32,318 nucleotides of DNA. It comes from JBBSBY01 sp038205805. Its GTDB lineage: Bacteria; Desulfobacterota; Desulfomonilia; Desulfomonilales; Desulfomonilaceae. The stretch lies in assembly GCA_038205805.1 (NCBI GenBank), contig JBBRBO010000030.1, positions 1 through 32,318 of the forward strand. Reading direction: 5' to 3'. Below are positions 7,744 through 15,996 of the stretch, piece after piece. Each line of letters starts with the position of its first letter. Position 1 is the stretch's first letter. The position numbers were made by a program, and so were the translations under genes. The notes below the pieces were generated by a model. It was not told the DNA's origin and made no database searches. It worked only from the letters and a program-made list of their open reading frames with translations.

Positions 7744-8226
7744 ATGAAGGCCAAAGGTCGTAGTAAGATAAACATTCTCCTTGTGGAAGATAACCCGGTG
7801 GACGTCCTTGTGTTCCAGGAAATAGCGGAAGAGCGGAACCTGGAGTGCAACTTGACCGTTGTTCGCGACGGCGCAGAGGCGATCCACTTCGTCAGAAGAG
7901 AAGGGCGGCACTCCAATGCGGAGGCGCCGGACTTGATGATTCTGGATCTGAACTTGCCCCGCCTCTCCGGGCTGGAAGTGCTGAAAACCCTCAAGGCCGA
8001 TGAGGACTTAAAGCGCATACCCGTGCTCGTCTTCAGCGGTTCACAGGCAGAGGAGGACATGTCTTCTTCTCGCTCCGCCAAGGCCGACGGGTATTACACG
8101 AAACCTGCGGAGATTTTCGGTTATTACTTTCTCATAGACGCGTTGAAATCCTATGTTCAATCTAAGCGACTGACGGGAATGATTGAATTCTTCGGTACCC
8201 TTCGCAGAGCTCCACAAAGCAGATAA
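7744..8226 (+). CDS. Single-domain response regulator (Rcp1-type receiver)
   Basis: A stand-alone receiver of 160 residues with no output domain. Acidic residues Glu15 and Asp16 (LLVEDNPVD), phospho-acceptor Asp68 (LMILDLNLPRLSG) and the conserved Lys of YYTKPAE are all present. The wording EDNPxD, LDLNLPxLSG and the insertion before the phospho-site are typical of the Rcp1-like group, which is often paired with phytochrome-type or hybrid histidine kinases and acts through protein contacts. No kinase gene is in the window, so it is an orphan. I chose ATG 7744 (GGGGGAG 6 nt upstream) over an in-frame TTG at 7729. Confidence 0.9.
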   Translation: MKAKGRSKINILLVEDNPVDVLVFQEIAEERNLECNLTVVRDGAEAIHFVRREGRHSNAEAPDLMILDLNLPRLSGLEVLKTLKADEDLKRIPVLVFSGSQAEEDMSSSRSAKADGYYTKPAEIFGYYFLIDALKSYVQSKRLTGMIEFFGTLRRAPQSR

Positions 8227-8888
8227 GTTTTAGCTCGCTTTGAGTGAGTCGGCGTTTTTAATTCAGCGATCGCATCTCTTCGTGCGCCGATAGTATGCTA
8301 CGGTAATCTTTCTTCATTCGCAACACGTCTAATATAGGCGAGGGGCGCCGATTTCGCAGATTTAAGACCGCTCTGCGTCGGGTGAATACCCGAAGGGAGG
8401 CTCGTCTCGCTCACCAACGTCATATCGTGATGTGCAGTTGTTGTAAGGCCCTTGGTGAACGGGGACTTGCATTCCTAATGTGCGTATTCACTGCGGGGAG
8501 TGCGTTGCGATTATGCACAACACGCCATTTAAGTCGCTGAAAGACGATGAGGGCGCCCACGCGAATTTTTTCTTCCGTCGAGATAGCGCTTGCAGGGGTA
8601 GTGCAATCCATCTAGGATGGAAAAGATTTCGGCGAAGTGTTTGCGCAAGCTGTCCTACAAATATGCCCATAGAGCGTTCACGTTAAAATAGCTATATGAG
8701 CCCTTAAACGTTCAGAACTCCAGGCGATCCACACGAGCCGCCTATATGTCTCTAATGTATGAGGTAGACTGGGGAACGAACGGATTTCCGCCGTTTCTTT
8801 ACCTGAACGGAGACACTCAGAGCCGTAAATCGGCAGGATAAATCACACGAATGTACGGATTGAGGTGGAGTCATTACGAAGGGACAAG
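8227..8888. other. Gene-free stretch upstream of the ankyrin gene
   Basis: About 660 bp with no supported gene. The part near 8360-8420, read on the minus strand, has GACGCAGAGCGG and CGGGT/ACCCG arms and may be a decayed family-2 element. A weak hairpin with a nearby T run (8232-8260) follows the receiver gene. No riboswitch or RNA gene was recognised. Confidence 0.35.
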
Positions 8889-10139
8889 ATGATGCAAAAG
8901 CGTATAATCCGCGCCAAAGAAATTCTTCAGGATATTCGGGAAGGCTACCCGGATTCCTACCTATGGGAAAAGTATAGGCTTACCCCGGAGGGGCTACTCT
9001 TCATATTGCGCGAATTGGCTGAAGGGGGATACGTCACGGATGTGGATTTACAGCGATATATCTCCGCTACGGAAATAGCGCTTGCGGAAGCCACGCTTCA
9101 GACGGAAGGCGAGGACCTGCGTTGCAGCGTATGCGGTCGAGTGCTGGAAGAAGCGGCCGACGAGTGTCCCAATTGTGAAGCGCTTACCGGTGACTTCAGA
9201 AACCTAGTGGTAATTGATGATTTTGATCAGCCCGACACCACTATAGGTTGGCCGAAACCGTGGACCGGTATCCCACAAAAGAACGACTTTACCCTTATGT
9301 TGGAAGCGGAACTCATGGATTCTCCCGTGTTGCCGCACCACAAGGTAAAGGCCTTGCTTAGCTTGGCGGGCCGCGGCGATTACGACAAGGTGGTCACCTT
9401 ACTCAAAGCGGGAGTTGCGCCGGACTCGCGGAGCAGTTACGGCAACACGGCCTTAGTGCGCGCGTGCTTTAAAGGGCATACGACAATCGCAGAAGTGCTT
9501 CTTGAATACGGGGCTGACGTAGAACTGGGTAATGAGCAAGGGAATACGGCGCTCATGGCTGCCGTTATAGGGGGGCGATTGCGGATCGTAGAGTTTCTTT
9601 TGGAGAAAGGAGCGGCGATAAACCGCAGGAATCGCGATGGGTATTCGCCTCTCATGTTCGCTGCGCGAGGTGGGGAATCGGAGATAGCGCAGCGCCTCAT
9701 CACGAACGGCGCGGAAATCGATCTAACCAACCACGGCGGTGATACACCTCTTATGAAAGCGAGTTCAGCCGGTGATTTCGATATGGTTGATCTCCTCTTG
9801 CATAAAGGAGCGGATCCTAACCTGCAAAACAAATACGGTAATACGGCTCTCATGAAATCCGCCATTAAAGGAATGCGGGCTATTGTCAAACTCCTTCTCA
9901 ATCACGGCGCAAACCCCAATGCTGTAAACAAATACGGCAACACGGCGCTCATGAAGGCGTCTTACGGTAATCATTATGAAGTGGTGAAATTGCTGCTGAA
10001 CGGCGGCGCGGATTCTTCCCTCAAGGATATGAAGGGCTATACCGCATTGAGTCGCACAGCGCGAGAAGGCGGCGAGAAGGTGGCCGCTCTCCTGATGATG
10101 GGCGCTCCGGAAGGCTCTGAGGACGGAGACGTCGAGTGA
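8889..10139 (+). CDS. Zinc-ribbon and ankyrin-repeat protein
   Basis: A soluble protein of 416 residues in three parts. Residues 1-60 form a helical domain (RAKEILQDIREGYPDSYLWE then KYRLTPEGLLFILREL), a unit I have seen at the N-terminus of other deltaproteobacterial signalling proteins. Next is a zinc ribbon with CSVC and CPNC (Cys79/82 and 93/96). Residues from about 155 to 405 hold about eight ankyrin repeats with the usual GNTALMxA and VxLLLxxGA wording; repeats 6 and 7 are almost identical (NKYGNTALMK). There is no signal peptide, so it is probably a cytoplasmic protein-binding scaffold. The frame opens at GTG 8865, but ATG 8889/8892 has GAAGGG upstream and is preferred. Partner unknown. 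Confidence 0.9.
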   Translation: MMQKRIIRAKEILQDIREGYPDSYLWEKYRLTPEGLLFILRELAEGGYVTDVDLQRYISATEIALAEATLQTEGEDLRCSVCGRVLEEAADECPNCEALTGDFRNLVVIDDFDQPDTTIGWPKPWTGIPQKNDFTLMLEAELMDSPVLPHHKVKALLSLAGRGDYDKVVTLLKAGVAPDSRSSYGNTALVRACFKGHTTIAEVLLEYGADVELGNEQGNTALMAAVIGGRLRIVEFLLEKGAAINRRNRDGYSPLMFAARGGESEIAQRLITNGAEIDLTNHGGDTPLMKASSAGDFDMVDLLLHKGADPNLQNKYGNTALMKSAIKGMRAIVKLLLNHGANPNAVNKYGNTALMKASYGNHYEVVKLLLNGGADSSLKDMKGYTALSRTAREGGEKVAALLMMGAPEGSEDGDVE

Positions 10140-10189
10140 TCCATTGGGTCCGCAGCGGATAATTGGCCTTCGGGAATAGACAATCGCCC

Positions 10190-10275
10190 GAGATCAGGAC
10201 GTGATGGTTTGGGGGGCGAATGAGTCCGCCCTCCGACTTCATGCGGCCGCAGCGCCGTCTCAAACGCAGTCAATC
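10190..10275 (+). repeat. Family-2 element, diverged copy
   Basis: GGACGTGATGGTTTGGGGGG, then CGAATGAGTCCGCCCTCCG and GCAGCGCCGTCTCAAACGC follow the order of blocks of the family-2 elements at 12152 and 12748. The ends are eroded. It sits between the convergent ankyrin and mscS genes. Confidence 0.45.
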
Positions 10276-10359
10276 CTTATTACGGCATTCTCCATTGCGA
10301 AGGGGGCTCAGAGCATCTATGGCGCTCAGGTCCTGAGCTTAGTTCGCCGGCCGCTGGGC

Positions 10360-12018
10360 TCACTCTTTGACATTAGCGGCCATACGCATATGAACATCCC
10401 TTTGAGGAAAGGGTATGATGATGTTTTGCTTGTTGAACTCCTCGTAGACAGCCCAATTAAGTTCGTGCATGATTTTGCCCTTAAACGCCGGCGATAAAAT
10501 CCAGCACAGTAGCTCGAATACAAGCGCTGAGTCCCCAAAGGAGCGAAAACGCACCCGCGGAGCAGGATTAGCTACGACCGTAGGATTTTCCGCAGCCACC
10601 TTGAGCAGCGCCCGTTCAACCTGATGCAACTCCGATCCGTAGGCTACTCCTACCTTTATGCGCAACCGAAAAAGGGCGCCAGGCGCGCTTTCGTTTACCA
10701 TCTTGGTATTCGCTATGGTTGAATTGGGTATGGAAATGAGGACATCATCCCTAGTGAGCACTCGGGTGCTCCGGAAACCTACCTCGGCCACATATCCCCG
10801 TTCATCCGGGCCGAGCACGATGTAATCGCCTATCTTGAAGGGTCTATCCAAAATAATCATTACCGTGCCGATAAGATTCGAGAGCGCCTCACGGCCGGCG
10901 AGGGCCACTGCGATACCGCCGATTCCCAAGCCCGTGACGAGCGAATACGTGGGGAGACTCAACCGAGAGCCGAGATAAATCACAGCGAGAAGGACGAAAG
11001 TAACAATGAAGATTTCGGAACCGAGACGTATGAGCTGCACGTCCATGTGGCCCCAGGTGCGACCTCCAACAGCAATTATCAACTCCGATAACCTGGCGAG
11101 GAATCTGCTTACCAGCCATATAATGCCTAAATATTTCAAGGACATAGCAATATATGCTATGGGTAAGTAAGCGTATTCGTTAATGATGTGCAGCCCCGCC
11201 ACACTTACCCATAAGCCGATCTTTGCAAAGAGAATCAGCGCAATGGGTGTTAGAAGTCCCCCAAGGTAGAATGCGGTGTTCCACGAGAGACTCTTGTCCA
11301 CAAATGCAAAAGCCGCTCCCAACACGCGTCGCAGGAGAATAAACAGGGCGCCTGCAAGCACGCAATAGAGGAGAAGTCCTATCCATTGCCATAGCGCCTG
11401 CCCGTAAATAGTCTTCTTGGTCCATTCGGGAAGGGCTTTCACGATCTGGTTTGAGCCTAATGGACCCAAAGAAGAGCTTATCTCCTTGAAGAGAGCGCCG
11501 CCGCCCGTATCGGACCTATACGGGAGATCCTGCACCTTGTTGTAGAACTCAGGCAACCTCTTCACGGTCTCCGGCGTGAAGAGAAATGGCTCTAATGCGC
11601 CGGCTTTGGGCACAGCAAGGGTGATTTCCGTGTAAGGAATGGTCCATGTGGTGATTCGGTCTGCAGCCACGGTTTTGGCGTCCGGAATTTCCTCCCACGG
11701 CGGTAGCTCGATGCGGTCGAGCACTTCTTTCAAGTATATGGCCGCATCAATACCGATGCTGCGCTTGAGGGCGGGCGGCTGGTTCACCAGATTTAGGCAT
11801 GCTATCGCGGGAGCGACATACGCTCGCGTCGCCGGTCTATCGTTGCGCCCAAAGGCCACTACAGCCCTGTTCATGCTATCGAGGAACGTTTTCAACGTAG
11901 CCCGTGGACTGGATCGATCGGGCGGAGCAAGTGGCCGGATGGGAGCATCGACGATAATACCCAGGCCCGTGGAGCTGAAGACCAGCGTACAGAGTATGGC
12001 GAGAAGAAGTTTTCGCAT
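10360..12018 (-). CDS. MscS-family mechanosensitive ion channel
   Basis: A 552-residue inner-membrane channel of the MscS superfamily that would release solutes on hypo-osmotic shock. The order is signal-like helix (1-19), a periplasmic domain of about 180 residues, then a membrane region of about four to five helices, and the MscS core from about 330. The pore helix and following beta domain show LVTGLGIGGIAVALAGREAL, SNLIGTVMIILDRPFKIGDY and then VGFRSTRVLTRDD with IPNS, all typical. The extended N-terminus makes it longer than E. coli MscS (286 aa), like the YbdG/YnaI or plant-like large homologues. No ribosome binding site precedes the ATG, while promoter boxes end 7 nt before it. Confidence 0.93.
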   Translation of the reverse strand: MRKLLLAILCTLVFSSTGLGIIVDAPIRPLAPPDRSSPRATLKTFLDSMNRAVVAFGRNDRPATRAYVAPAIACLNLVNQPPALKRSIGIDAAIYLKEVLDRIELPPWEEIPDAKTVAADRITTWTIPYTEITLAVPKAGALEPFLFTPETVKRLPEFYNKVQDLPYRSDTGGGALFKEISSSLGPLGSNQIVKALPEWTKKTIYGQALWQWIGLLLYCVLAGALFILLRRVLGAAFAFVDKSLSWNTAFYLGGLLTPIALILFAKIGLWVSVAGLHIINEYAYLPIAYIAMSLKYLGIIWLVSRFLARLSELIIAVGGRTWGHMDVQLIRLGSEIFIVTFVLLAVIYLGSRLSLPTYSLVTGLGIGGIAVALAGREALSNLIGTVMIILDRPFKIGDYIVLGPDERGYVAEVGFRSTRVLTRDDVLISIPNSTIANTKMVNESAPGALFRLRIKVGVAYGSELHQVERALLKVAAENPTVVANPAPRVRFRSFGDSALVFELLCWILSPAFKGKIMHELNWAVYEEFNKQNIIIPFPQRDVHMRMAANVKE

Positions 12019-12025
12019 AGCGTGT

Positions 12026-12054
12026 ATAGTAACCGTTCACCGGAAGCTATTCAA
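12026..12054 (-). promoter_or_regulatory. Candidate mscS promoter giving a leaderless mRNA
   Basis: On the minus strand TTGAAT (12054-12049), a 17-nt spacer and TACTAT (12031-12026) are followed after 7 nt by the ATG at 12018. Transcription would then start at or next to the start codon. The spacer contains GGTGAACGGT, an end of the family-2 repeat. Confidence 0.4.
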
Positions 12055-12151
12055 CAGCTTGGCGCCTCAATGAGCATTGAGAACCGGCATGCGTCATAGC
12101 TGTATTTCCCTCCGCCGTTTGGGGATTGACAATGGAAGAACAAGAATCCTC

Positions 12152-12270
12152 GTGACCATTCCAGGATTCAGGCGCCTTGAAAATACGTATGGGGCGGTCC
12201 GGAGGAAGATGAGTCTCCCCTCCGGCTGTAATCTGGCGCAGAGCCGTTTCTAGCCTGGTGAACGATTACG
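12152..12270 (+). repeat. Family-2 element, near full-length copy
   Basis: It starts GTGACCATTCCAGGATTCAGG and ends TAGCCTGGTGAACGATTACG, with a GGCGCAGAGCCGT block near the end and a central near-palindrome at 12198-12225 (arms TCCGGAGG and CCTCCGG around GATGAGTC). It aligns over its whole length with the reverse complement of 24717-24833. Intergenic, between mscS and the Cys-rich gene. Confidence 0.7.
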
Positions 12271-12375
12271 AATCCTCAGCCTCAACACTTCCCAAGCATG
12301 GAGAAGGGGCGTTTAGCCTCAGGGTAAAGAAAGCTCAGAATTAACGGAGAGTATGTCGATAAATATGATTTATCA

Positions 12376-12405
12376 TTGCTAAATAGTACCCCTATATGCT
12401 ATTAT
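12376..12405 (+). promoter_or_regulatory. Candidate promoter of the Cys-rich protein gene
   Basis: TTGCTA (12376-12381), an 18-nt spacer and TATTAT (12400-12405), 31 nt upstream of the ATG. Match to the sigma-70 consensus is fair, not strong. Confidence 0.35.
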
Positions 12406-12436
12406 GGCGCAAAGTTAAGCCACTGGGGAAAAACAA

Positions 12437-12727
12437 ATGATAAGGGCTTTAGTTATATCGGTTTTCCTATTGATTTTTCTGGCTCCCTCGGCAGGGGCAA
12501 TAGAGTGCACATTCGGATGCCCCAGAGATTGGTGGGTTTTCCAACAGTGCAAAACGCCTCCGTCATGCGAGTTCCCGCCGATGTTCAACCCGTGCGCCGT
12601 GCCTTGTAGACCGCCGGGCATCCAAAAACAGGCTGTGCCCTGCGCGTTCAAGACGGCTTGTCCAGCTATGGTAGGTCCGTGCTACGGTGTGTCGTATGGG
12701 GACAATCCTTATCCTATCTTCAAGTAA
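12437..12727 (+). CDS. Small secreted cysteine-rich protein
   Basis: A protein of 96 residues with no recognised family. Residues 1-21 are a signal peptide (MIRALVISVFLLIFLAPSAGA, A-x-A cleavage). The mature part of about 75 residues has nine cysteines and many prolines (CTFGC, CKTPPSC, NPCAVPC, then C-A-F-K-T-A-C and GPC), suggesting a disulfide-rich periplasmic or extracellular protein. An odd Cys count leaves one free for a partner or ligand. GGGGA lies 7 nt before the ATG, and a fair promoter is visible upstream. The coding strand lacks a competing long frame of better quality. A family-2 repeat follows 20 nt after the stop. Function unknown. Confidence 0.65.
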   Translation: MIRALVISVFLLIFLAPSAGAIECTFGCPRDWWVFQQCKTPPSCEFPPMFNPCAVPCRPPGIQKQAVPCAFKTACPAMVGPCYGVSYGDNPYPIFK

Positions 12728-12747
12728 GCTGCACTAAGAGGCGCTGC

Positions 12748-12856
12748 GGAACCGTTTACCAGGATTAAGGCCCCACTTGATATAACGATGGGGTGGTTCA
12801 GGGGAGAGATGAGTCTGCCCTCCGTTCTCTTGTTGGTTGAGCCGTCTCAAGCCACA
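12748..12856 (+). repeat. Family-2 element, near full-length copy
   Basis: ACCGTTTACCAGGATTAAGG opens the copy; GGGGAGAGATGAGTCTGCC and CTCCG form the central hairpin; TTGAGCCGTCTCAAGCC closes it. It fills the gap between the Cys-rich gene and the convergent SRAP gene, whose stop is only 4 nt away. Confidence 0.65.
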
Positions 12857-12859
12857 AAA

Positions 12860-13546
12860 CTAGAAGAACAGGGCCTCCTGTAACGGAAGTATGCAATCTG
12901 CGCCTTGGTAATCGGATTTGTTCACCCGTGTAGATACCGGGTAGCCCTTTATGTAATCGGCGGGCACGGGCGTCAAGCCCGCTTGCGCCTTCACGGAATC
13001 TTGTATCTTCGGATCCAGCCATTCGCCGTAATGGTCAGGATTCACGATGACCGGCATCCTGTCGTGAACATCACGCAGCAGCTCGTTTGCGTCGGTGGTG
13101 AGGATGGCCGCGGAATGGATAATTTCTCCTGAAGGGGACTTCCATTTCTCGTAGAGTCCGGCGAATCCCAAAGGGGTTCCGTCAACCGCATCGAAGAAGA
13201 AGGGCTGCTTTTTGGAGCCTCGCCGCTTCCATTCATAAAAGCCGGTGGTCGGCACAAGGCAGCGTCTGTACTTAAAAGCAGCCCTAAACGCCGGTTTTTG
13301 GGCTGCTGTTTCGAGGCGAGCGTTAATCATCTTTGCCGCAGATCGCTCATCCTTGGACCAGAATGGGACCAAGCCCCATTTTACGAAGAGGAATTCTCGT
13401 GCGCCTGTTTCCGGGTTCACTCGAAGTATTAAGATTTGCTGTGTGGGGGCGATATTGTAGTGCGCCTCAAGATCAGAGGGCGCGGCTGCCCCGAAATGGC
13501 GAGCCAAATCCTTGCCGGGAGCGAACAAGACAAATCTGCCGCACAT
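12860..13546 (-). CDS. SOS response-associated peptidase (SRAP; YedK/HMCES-like)
   Basis: A protein of 228 residues that in this family covalently traps abasic sites in single-stranded DNA through the N-terminal cysteine and so shields replication forks. The key residues are in place: Cys2 (MCGRF, exposed after Met removal), Asn75 (MINARLET), Glu105 (TGFYEWKR) and His161 (HDRMPVIV). The frame is open to 13576, but only ATG 13546 puts Cys at position 2, and AGGAG lies 8 nt upstream, so this start is firm. A palindrome overlaps the likely promoter (13595-13625), suggesting repression. It stands alone. Confidence 0.95.
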   Translation of the reverse strand: MCGRFVLFAPGKDLARHFGAAAPSDLEAHYNIAPTQQILILRVNPETGAREFLFVKWGLVPFWSKDERSAAKMINARLETAAQKPAFRAAFKYRRCLVPTTGFYEWKRRGSKKQPFFFDAVDGTPLGFAGLYEKWKSPSGEIIHSAAILTTDANELLRDVHDRMPVIVNPDHYGEWLDPKIQDSVKAQAGLTPVPADYIKGYPVSTRVNKSDYQGADCILPLQEALFF

Positions 13547-13594
13547 GGGGTCATCTCCTGGACCGTAGTTGCGCATGGGCCGCTCGGTTTCACC

Positions 13595-13625
13595 ATTATA
13601 CTACTATAATAGTATACGTCCTCAA
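13595..13625 (-). promoter_or_regulatory. SRAP promoter with overlapping palindrome
   Basis: Minus-strand TTGAGG (13625-13620), 19-nt spacer, TATAAT (13600-13595), about 50 nt before the start codon. The spacer and -10 box overlap TATACTA/TAGTATA arms (13597-13603 and 13610-13616, 6-nt centre), a plausible operator. It does not match LexA boxes that I know, so LexA control is only a possibility. Confidence 0.45.
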
Positions 13626-13856
13626 TTCCTAAAGCGCCTTTTGAGGCGTGAGAACACCCTTAGCCTCGCTCACCCGGCGAAGAGAGTTAAAACGCAATAA
13701 AGTCTGTATGGTGACAAAGTCTCTTTCACATCCCATTCGTGCGAAAGCAAACCACCATAAGCGGGCAGGCAATCCGGCGCATTGGAAAAAGAATCTCCCT
13801 GTACTTGGCCTGGAAATATCTTTCACTGGACAAACATTCCGGTGTAGGATTAGCCA
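13626..13856. other. Gene-free stretch between divergent SRAP and HD-GYP genes
   Basis: Short frames on both strands overlap here, but none has a ribosome binding site or recognisable sequence. No repeat of either family is evident. Confidence 0.35.
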
Positions 13857-13886
13857 TTGGAATGAAGGCCGAATACACGCTATAGT
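13857..13886 (+). promoter_or_regulatory. Candidate promoter of the HD-GYP regulator gene
   Basis: TTGGAA (13857-13862), an 18-nt spacer, TATAGT (13881-13886). TATAGTG here and CACTATA at 13910-13916 form an inverted repeat around the start region. GCTATAGTGTA also occurs upstream of the lone receiver gene (7607-7617). Confidence 0.45.
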
Positions 13887-13941
13887 GTAGTATACTGTTT
13901 CACTATAAAAAAGGCCTCATCTCGTTCGACAGGATCACGTT

Positions 13942-15024
13942 ATGGAACACACCGGAGCAAGAATCTTGGTGGTGGACGACGAACCCTACATCGGGGATCT
14001 GTTAATGCGGTGGCTCGCAGCCGCCGATTACGAAGTCATCGTTGCAACAAGTGGAGACGAGGCGCTCATTGAGTTGCAGAAAAATGAATACCATTTGTTG
14101 ATTTCCGACCTCATGATGCCGGGGATGTCCGGTGTGGATTTACTCACTATCGTTAAGCGACTCTTCCCGGATATGGCTGTTCTCATGGTGACGGGGGTAG
14201 ACGACAGAAATACGGCCATCGTTACTCTGGAATTGGGCGCATACGGGTACATCGTAAAACCCTTTCACAAGAATGAAATCCTCATAAATGTAGTCGGAGC
14301 GCTGGAACGGCGTCGGCTCTATTTGCTGAGCTTGCAATACGAGCGTGAACTTGAATCCAAGGTGCTCAAGGCCACAGATGACATACGGCGCCGAGAAGAG
14401 GAGATCGTCTTCCGATTAATCTCCGCCCTGGGTTTCAGGGACGATGAGACGGGCGCTCATATTATGCGTGTCGGCAAGTGCGCCGAGGAAATGGCCAAAG
14501 CCTTGGGATGGTCAACGGAAAAGGTTGCGGAAATACGCTATGCCGCTCCCATGCACGACATCGGCAAAATCGGCATACCGGATCGCATCCTCCAGAAACC
14601 GCGCGGCTTGAGCCCCGAAGAGTTCAGGATCATGAAGCGTCACGCGGAGATCGGCGCCAAAATCCTCGACGCATCGGAAATTTCGGTCATGCAGATGGCT
14701 AAGGACATTGCCTGGTCGCATCACGAGCGTCATGACGGCACCGGATACCCCAGAGGTCTAGCTGCGGATCAAATTCCGGAAGCTGCTGCGATTACCGCCG
14801 TGGTGGACGTCTACGACGCGCTTGTGCACAAGCGTGTATATAGGCCGGCCTTTTCCGAGGAGCAGGCTTTGGGGATTATGATCGCCGGCGCGGGTGAATA
14901 CTTCGGTGAGACGATATTTGATTGTTTTATGACGCTGCTCCCGGTATTCCGACTCATCCGTGAAGAGACCCAGGAGGCCGAGCGGCAGGACGCTTTACGA
15001 ATTTGTGAAGACGTGGCATTTTAG
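13942..15024 (+). CDS. Response regulator with HD-GYP output domain (RpfG-like)
   Basis: A 360-residue two-domain protein. The receiver (about 6-122) has Asp12/13 and phospho-acceptor Asp56 (LLISDLMMPGMSG), with Lys106 in YIVKPF. A coiled-coil linker (about 125-155) leads to an HD-GYP domain: HD is His205-Asp206 (PMHDIGKIGIPD), followed by HHERHDGTGYPRGL (260-273) with the intact GYP triplet. Such domains hydrolyse cyclic di-GMP, so phosphorylation by a histidine kinase would tune that messenger. No kinase is nearby. The Yip1-type gene follows after a 57-nt gap, and a PilZ gene, a potential cyclic-di-GMP reader, lies 2.3 kb further on. Confidence 0.95.
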   Translation: MEHTGARILVVDDEPYIGDLLMRWLAAADYEVIVATSGDEALIELQKNEYHLLISDLMMPGMSGVDLLTIVKRLFPDMAVLMVTGVDDRNTAIVTLELGAYGYIVKPFHKNEILINVVGALERRRLYLLSLQYERELESKVLKATDDIRRREEEIVFRLISALGFRDDETGAHIMRVGKCAEEMAKALGWSTEKVAEIRYAAPMHDIGKIGIPDRILQKPRGLSPEEFRIMKRHAEIGAKILDASEISVMQMAKDIAWSHHERHDGTGYPRGLAADQIPEAAAITAVVDVYDALVHKRVYRPAFSEEQALGIMIAGAGEYFGETIFDCFMTLLPVFRLIREETQEAERQDALRICEDVAF

Positions 15025-15081
15025 AAATCACCGATCTGCCTCTAAGCAGGAACGGTTGAGAGCGCTGAAAGGAAATTGTAC

Positions 15082-15828
15082 GTGATCTGCCAAACCTGCG
15101 GCCGAACTCTACCTCCGGACCCGGAAAACTCCACATGCGTCCATTGCGCCGACGGTGAAGATGCCCTGGACGCAAATCAAGAGCAGTGTGCGTCCGCCGA
15201 TTCCTCATTGACGAACGAAAACCCTACAGTGACGTCGCCGCATCGCAAAGCGCCATGGGAAAACACCCAAGAGTATGGTTTCTGGAAGGGGCTCTTCGCC
15301 ACAATCTTCCGGGTATTGAAAGACCCGCGGGATTTCTTCAGCCTCATGCCAAGGGAAGGGGGATTTCTCAACCCGCTCTTTTTCGCTCTCGTGCTGGAGA
15401 CTATCGGCGCCGTTTTCCACACGCTTTGGTCTATGCTGTTGCTCAGTTCGCTTTTACCCGGGGTTGCGGGATCGAGCAAACCCTCTCTGCTGATGATTCT
15501 TGCTATTCCGCTGTCGGCCTATGTGATGCTGGTGGCCCGTAGCGGTATCCTGCATTTTTCGCTCATGCTGATAGGCGGAGCGAGCCGGAATTTTGAATCC
15601 ACCTTTCGTGTGGTCGCGTATTCCACGGCGCCCGGTATTACGAGAGTTATTCCGATCATCGGAGAGGTCGCGGTCTCAGTGTGGAGTATATATCTCATCT
15701 ATTGGGGCATTCGCGAGGTTCATGAGATCAGCGGAGGCAAGGCGGCCTTGGCTATCAGTTTGCCCCTTGTGACCTGTTGCGCCGTCACCTTCACCGGAGC
15801 CGCCGTTTTCCTGTTGGCGTTGCGATAA
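15082..15828 (+). CDS. Zinc-ribbon Yip1-family membrane protein
   Basis: A protein of about 248 residues. It opens with a small zinc ribbon (CQTCG and CVHC), then about 50 polar residues, then four to five membrane helices of the Yip1 type; the entry WKGLFATIFRVLKDPRDFFS (phenylalanine-rich, before the first helix) and the STAPGITRVIPIIGEVAVSV stretch are typical. Bacterial Yip1 proteins have no established job. I favour GTG 15082 because AAAGGA is 8 nt upstream; TTG 15076 is only 2 nt from that site. The gene follows the HD-GYP gene on the same strand and may be co-transcribed. A family-1 repeat follows its stop. Confidence 0.85.
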   Translation: MICQTCGRTLPPDPENSTCVHCADGEDALDANQEQCASADSSLTNENPTVTSPHRKAPWENTQEYGFWKGLFATIFRVLKDPRDFFSLMPREGGFLNPLFFALVLETIGAVFHTLWSMLLLSSLLPGVAGSSKPSLLMILAIPLSAYVMLVARSGILHFSLMLIGGASRNFESTFRVVAYSTAPGITRVIPIIGEVAVSVWSIYLIYWGIREVHEISGGKAALAISLPLVTCCAVTFTGAAVFLLALR

Positions 15829-15837
15829 GTTGATACG

Positions 15838-15932
15838 GTTGTGCAATCTAAGAAGCAAGGGTGAAGGATAAGCCTTCTTACAAAGAGATTGGAAACCTGC
15901 TTCACAACAAGAGTCTTCACCCGTCTCCCTCG
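15838..15932 (+). repeat. Family-1 element, short internally deleted copy
   Basis: GTGCAATCTAAGAAG (left-end type) is followed by GAAGGATAAGCCTTCTTAC, then the right-end type GATTGGAAACCTGCTTCACA and AGTCTTCACC. Only about 95 bp separate the ends. It lies 10 nt after the stop of the Yip1-type gene, in sense orientation. Confidence 0.55.
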
Positions 15933-15996
15933 AAGGTATAGTCGTCTTTAGCCTGTGAACCACACGAGAATTATTACATCACGAAAGAGGAGCGTC

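Noticed and set aside
8227..8888. Riboswitch or structured RNA upstream of the ankyrin gene
   Set aside because: Only weak hairpins were seen; no known aptamer core (for example cyclic-di-GMP-I) could be matched.
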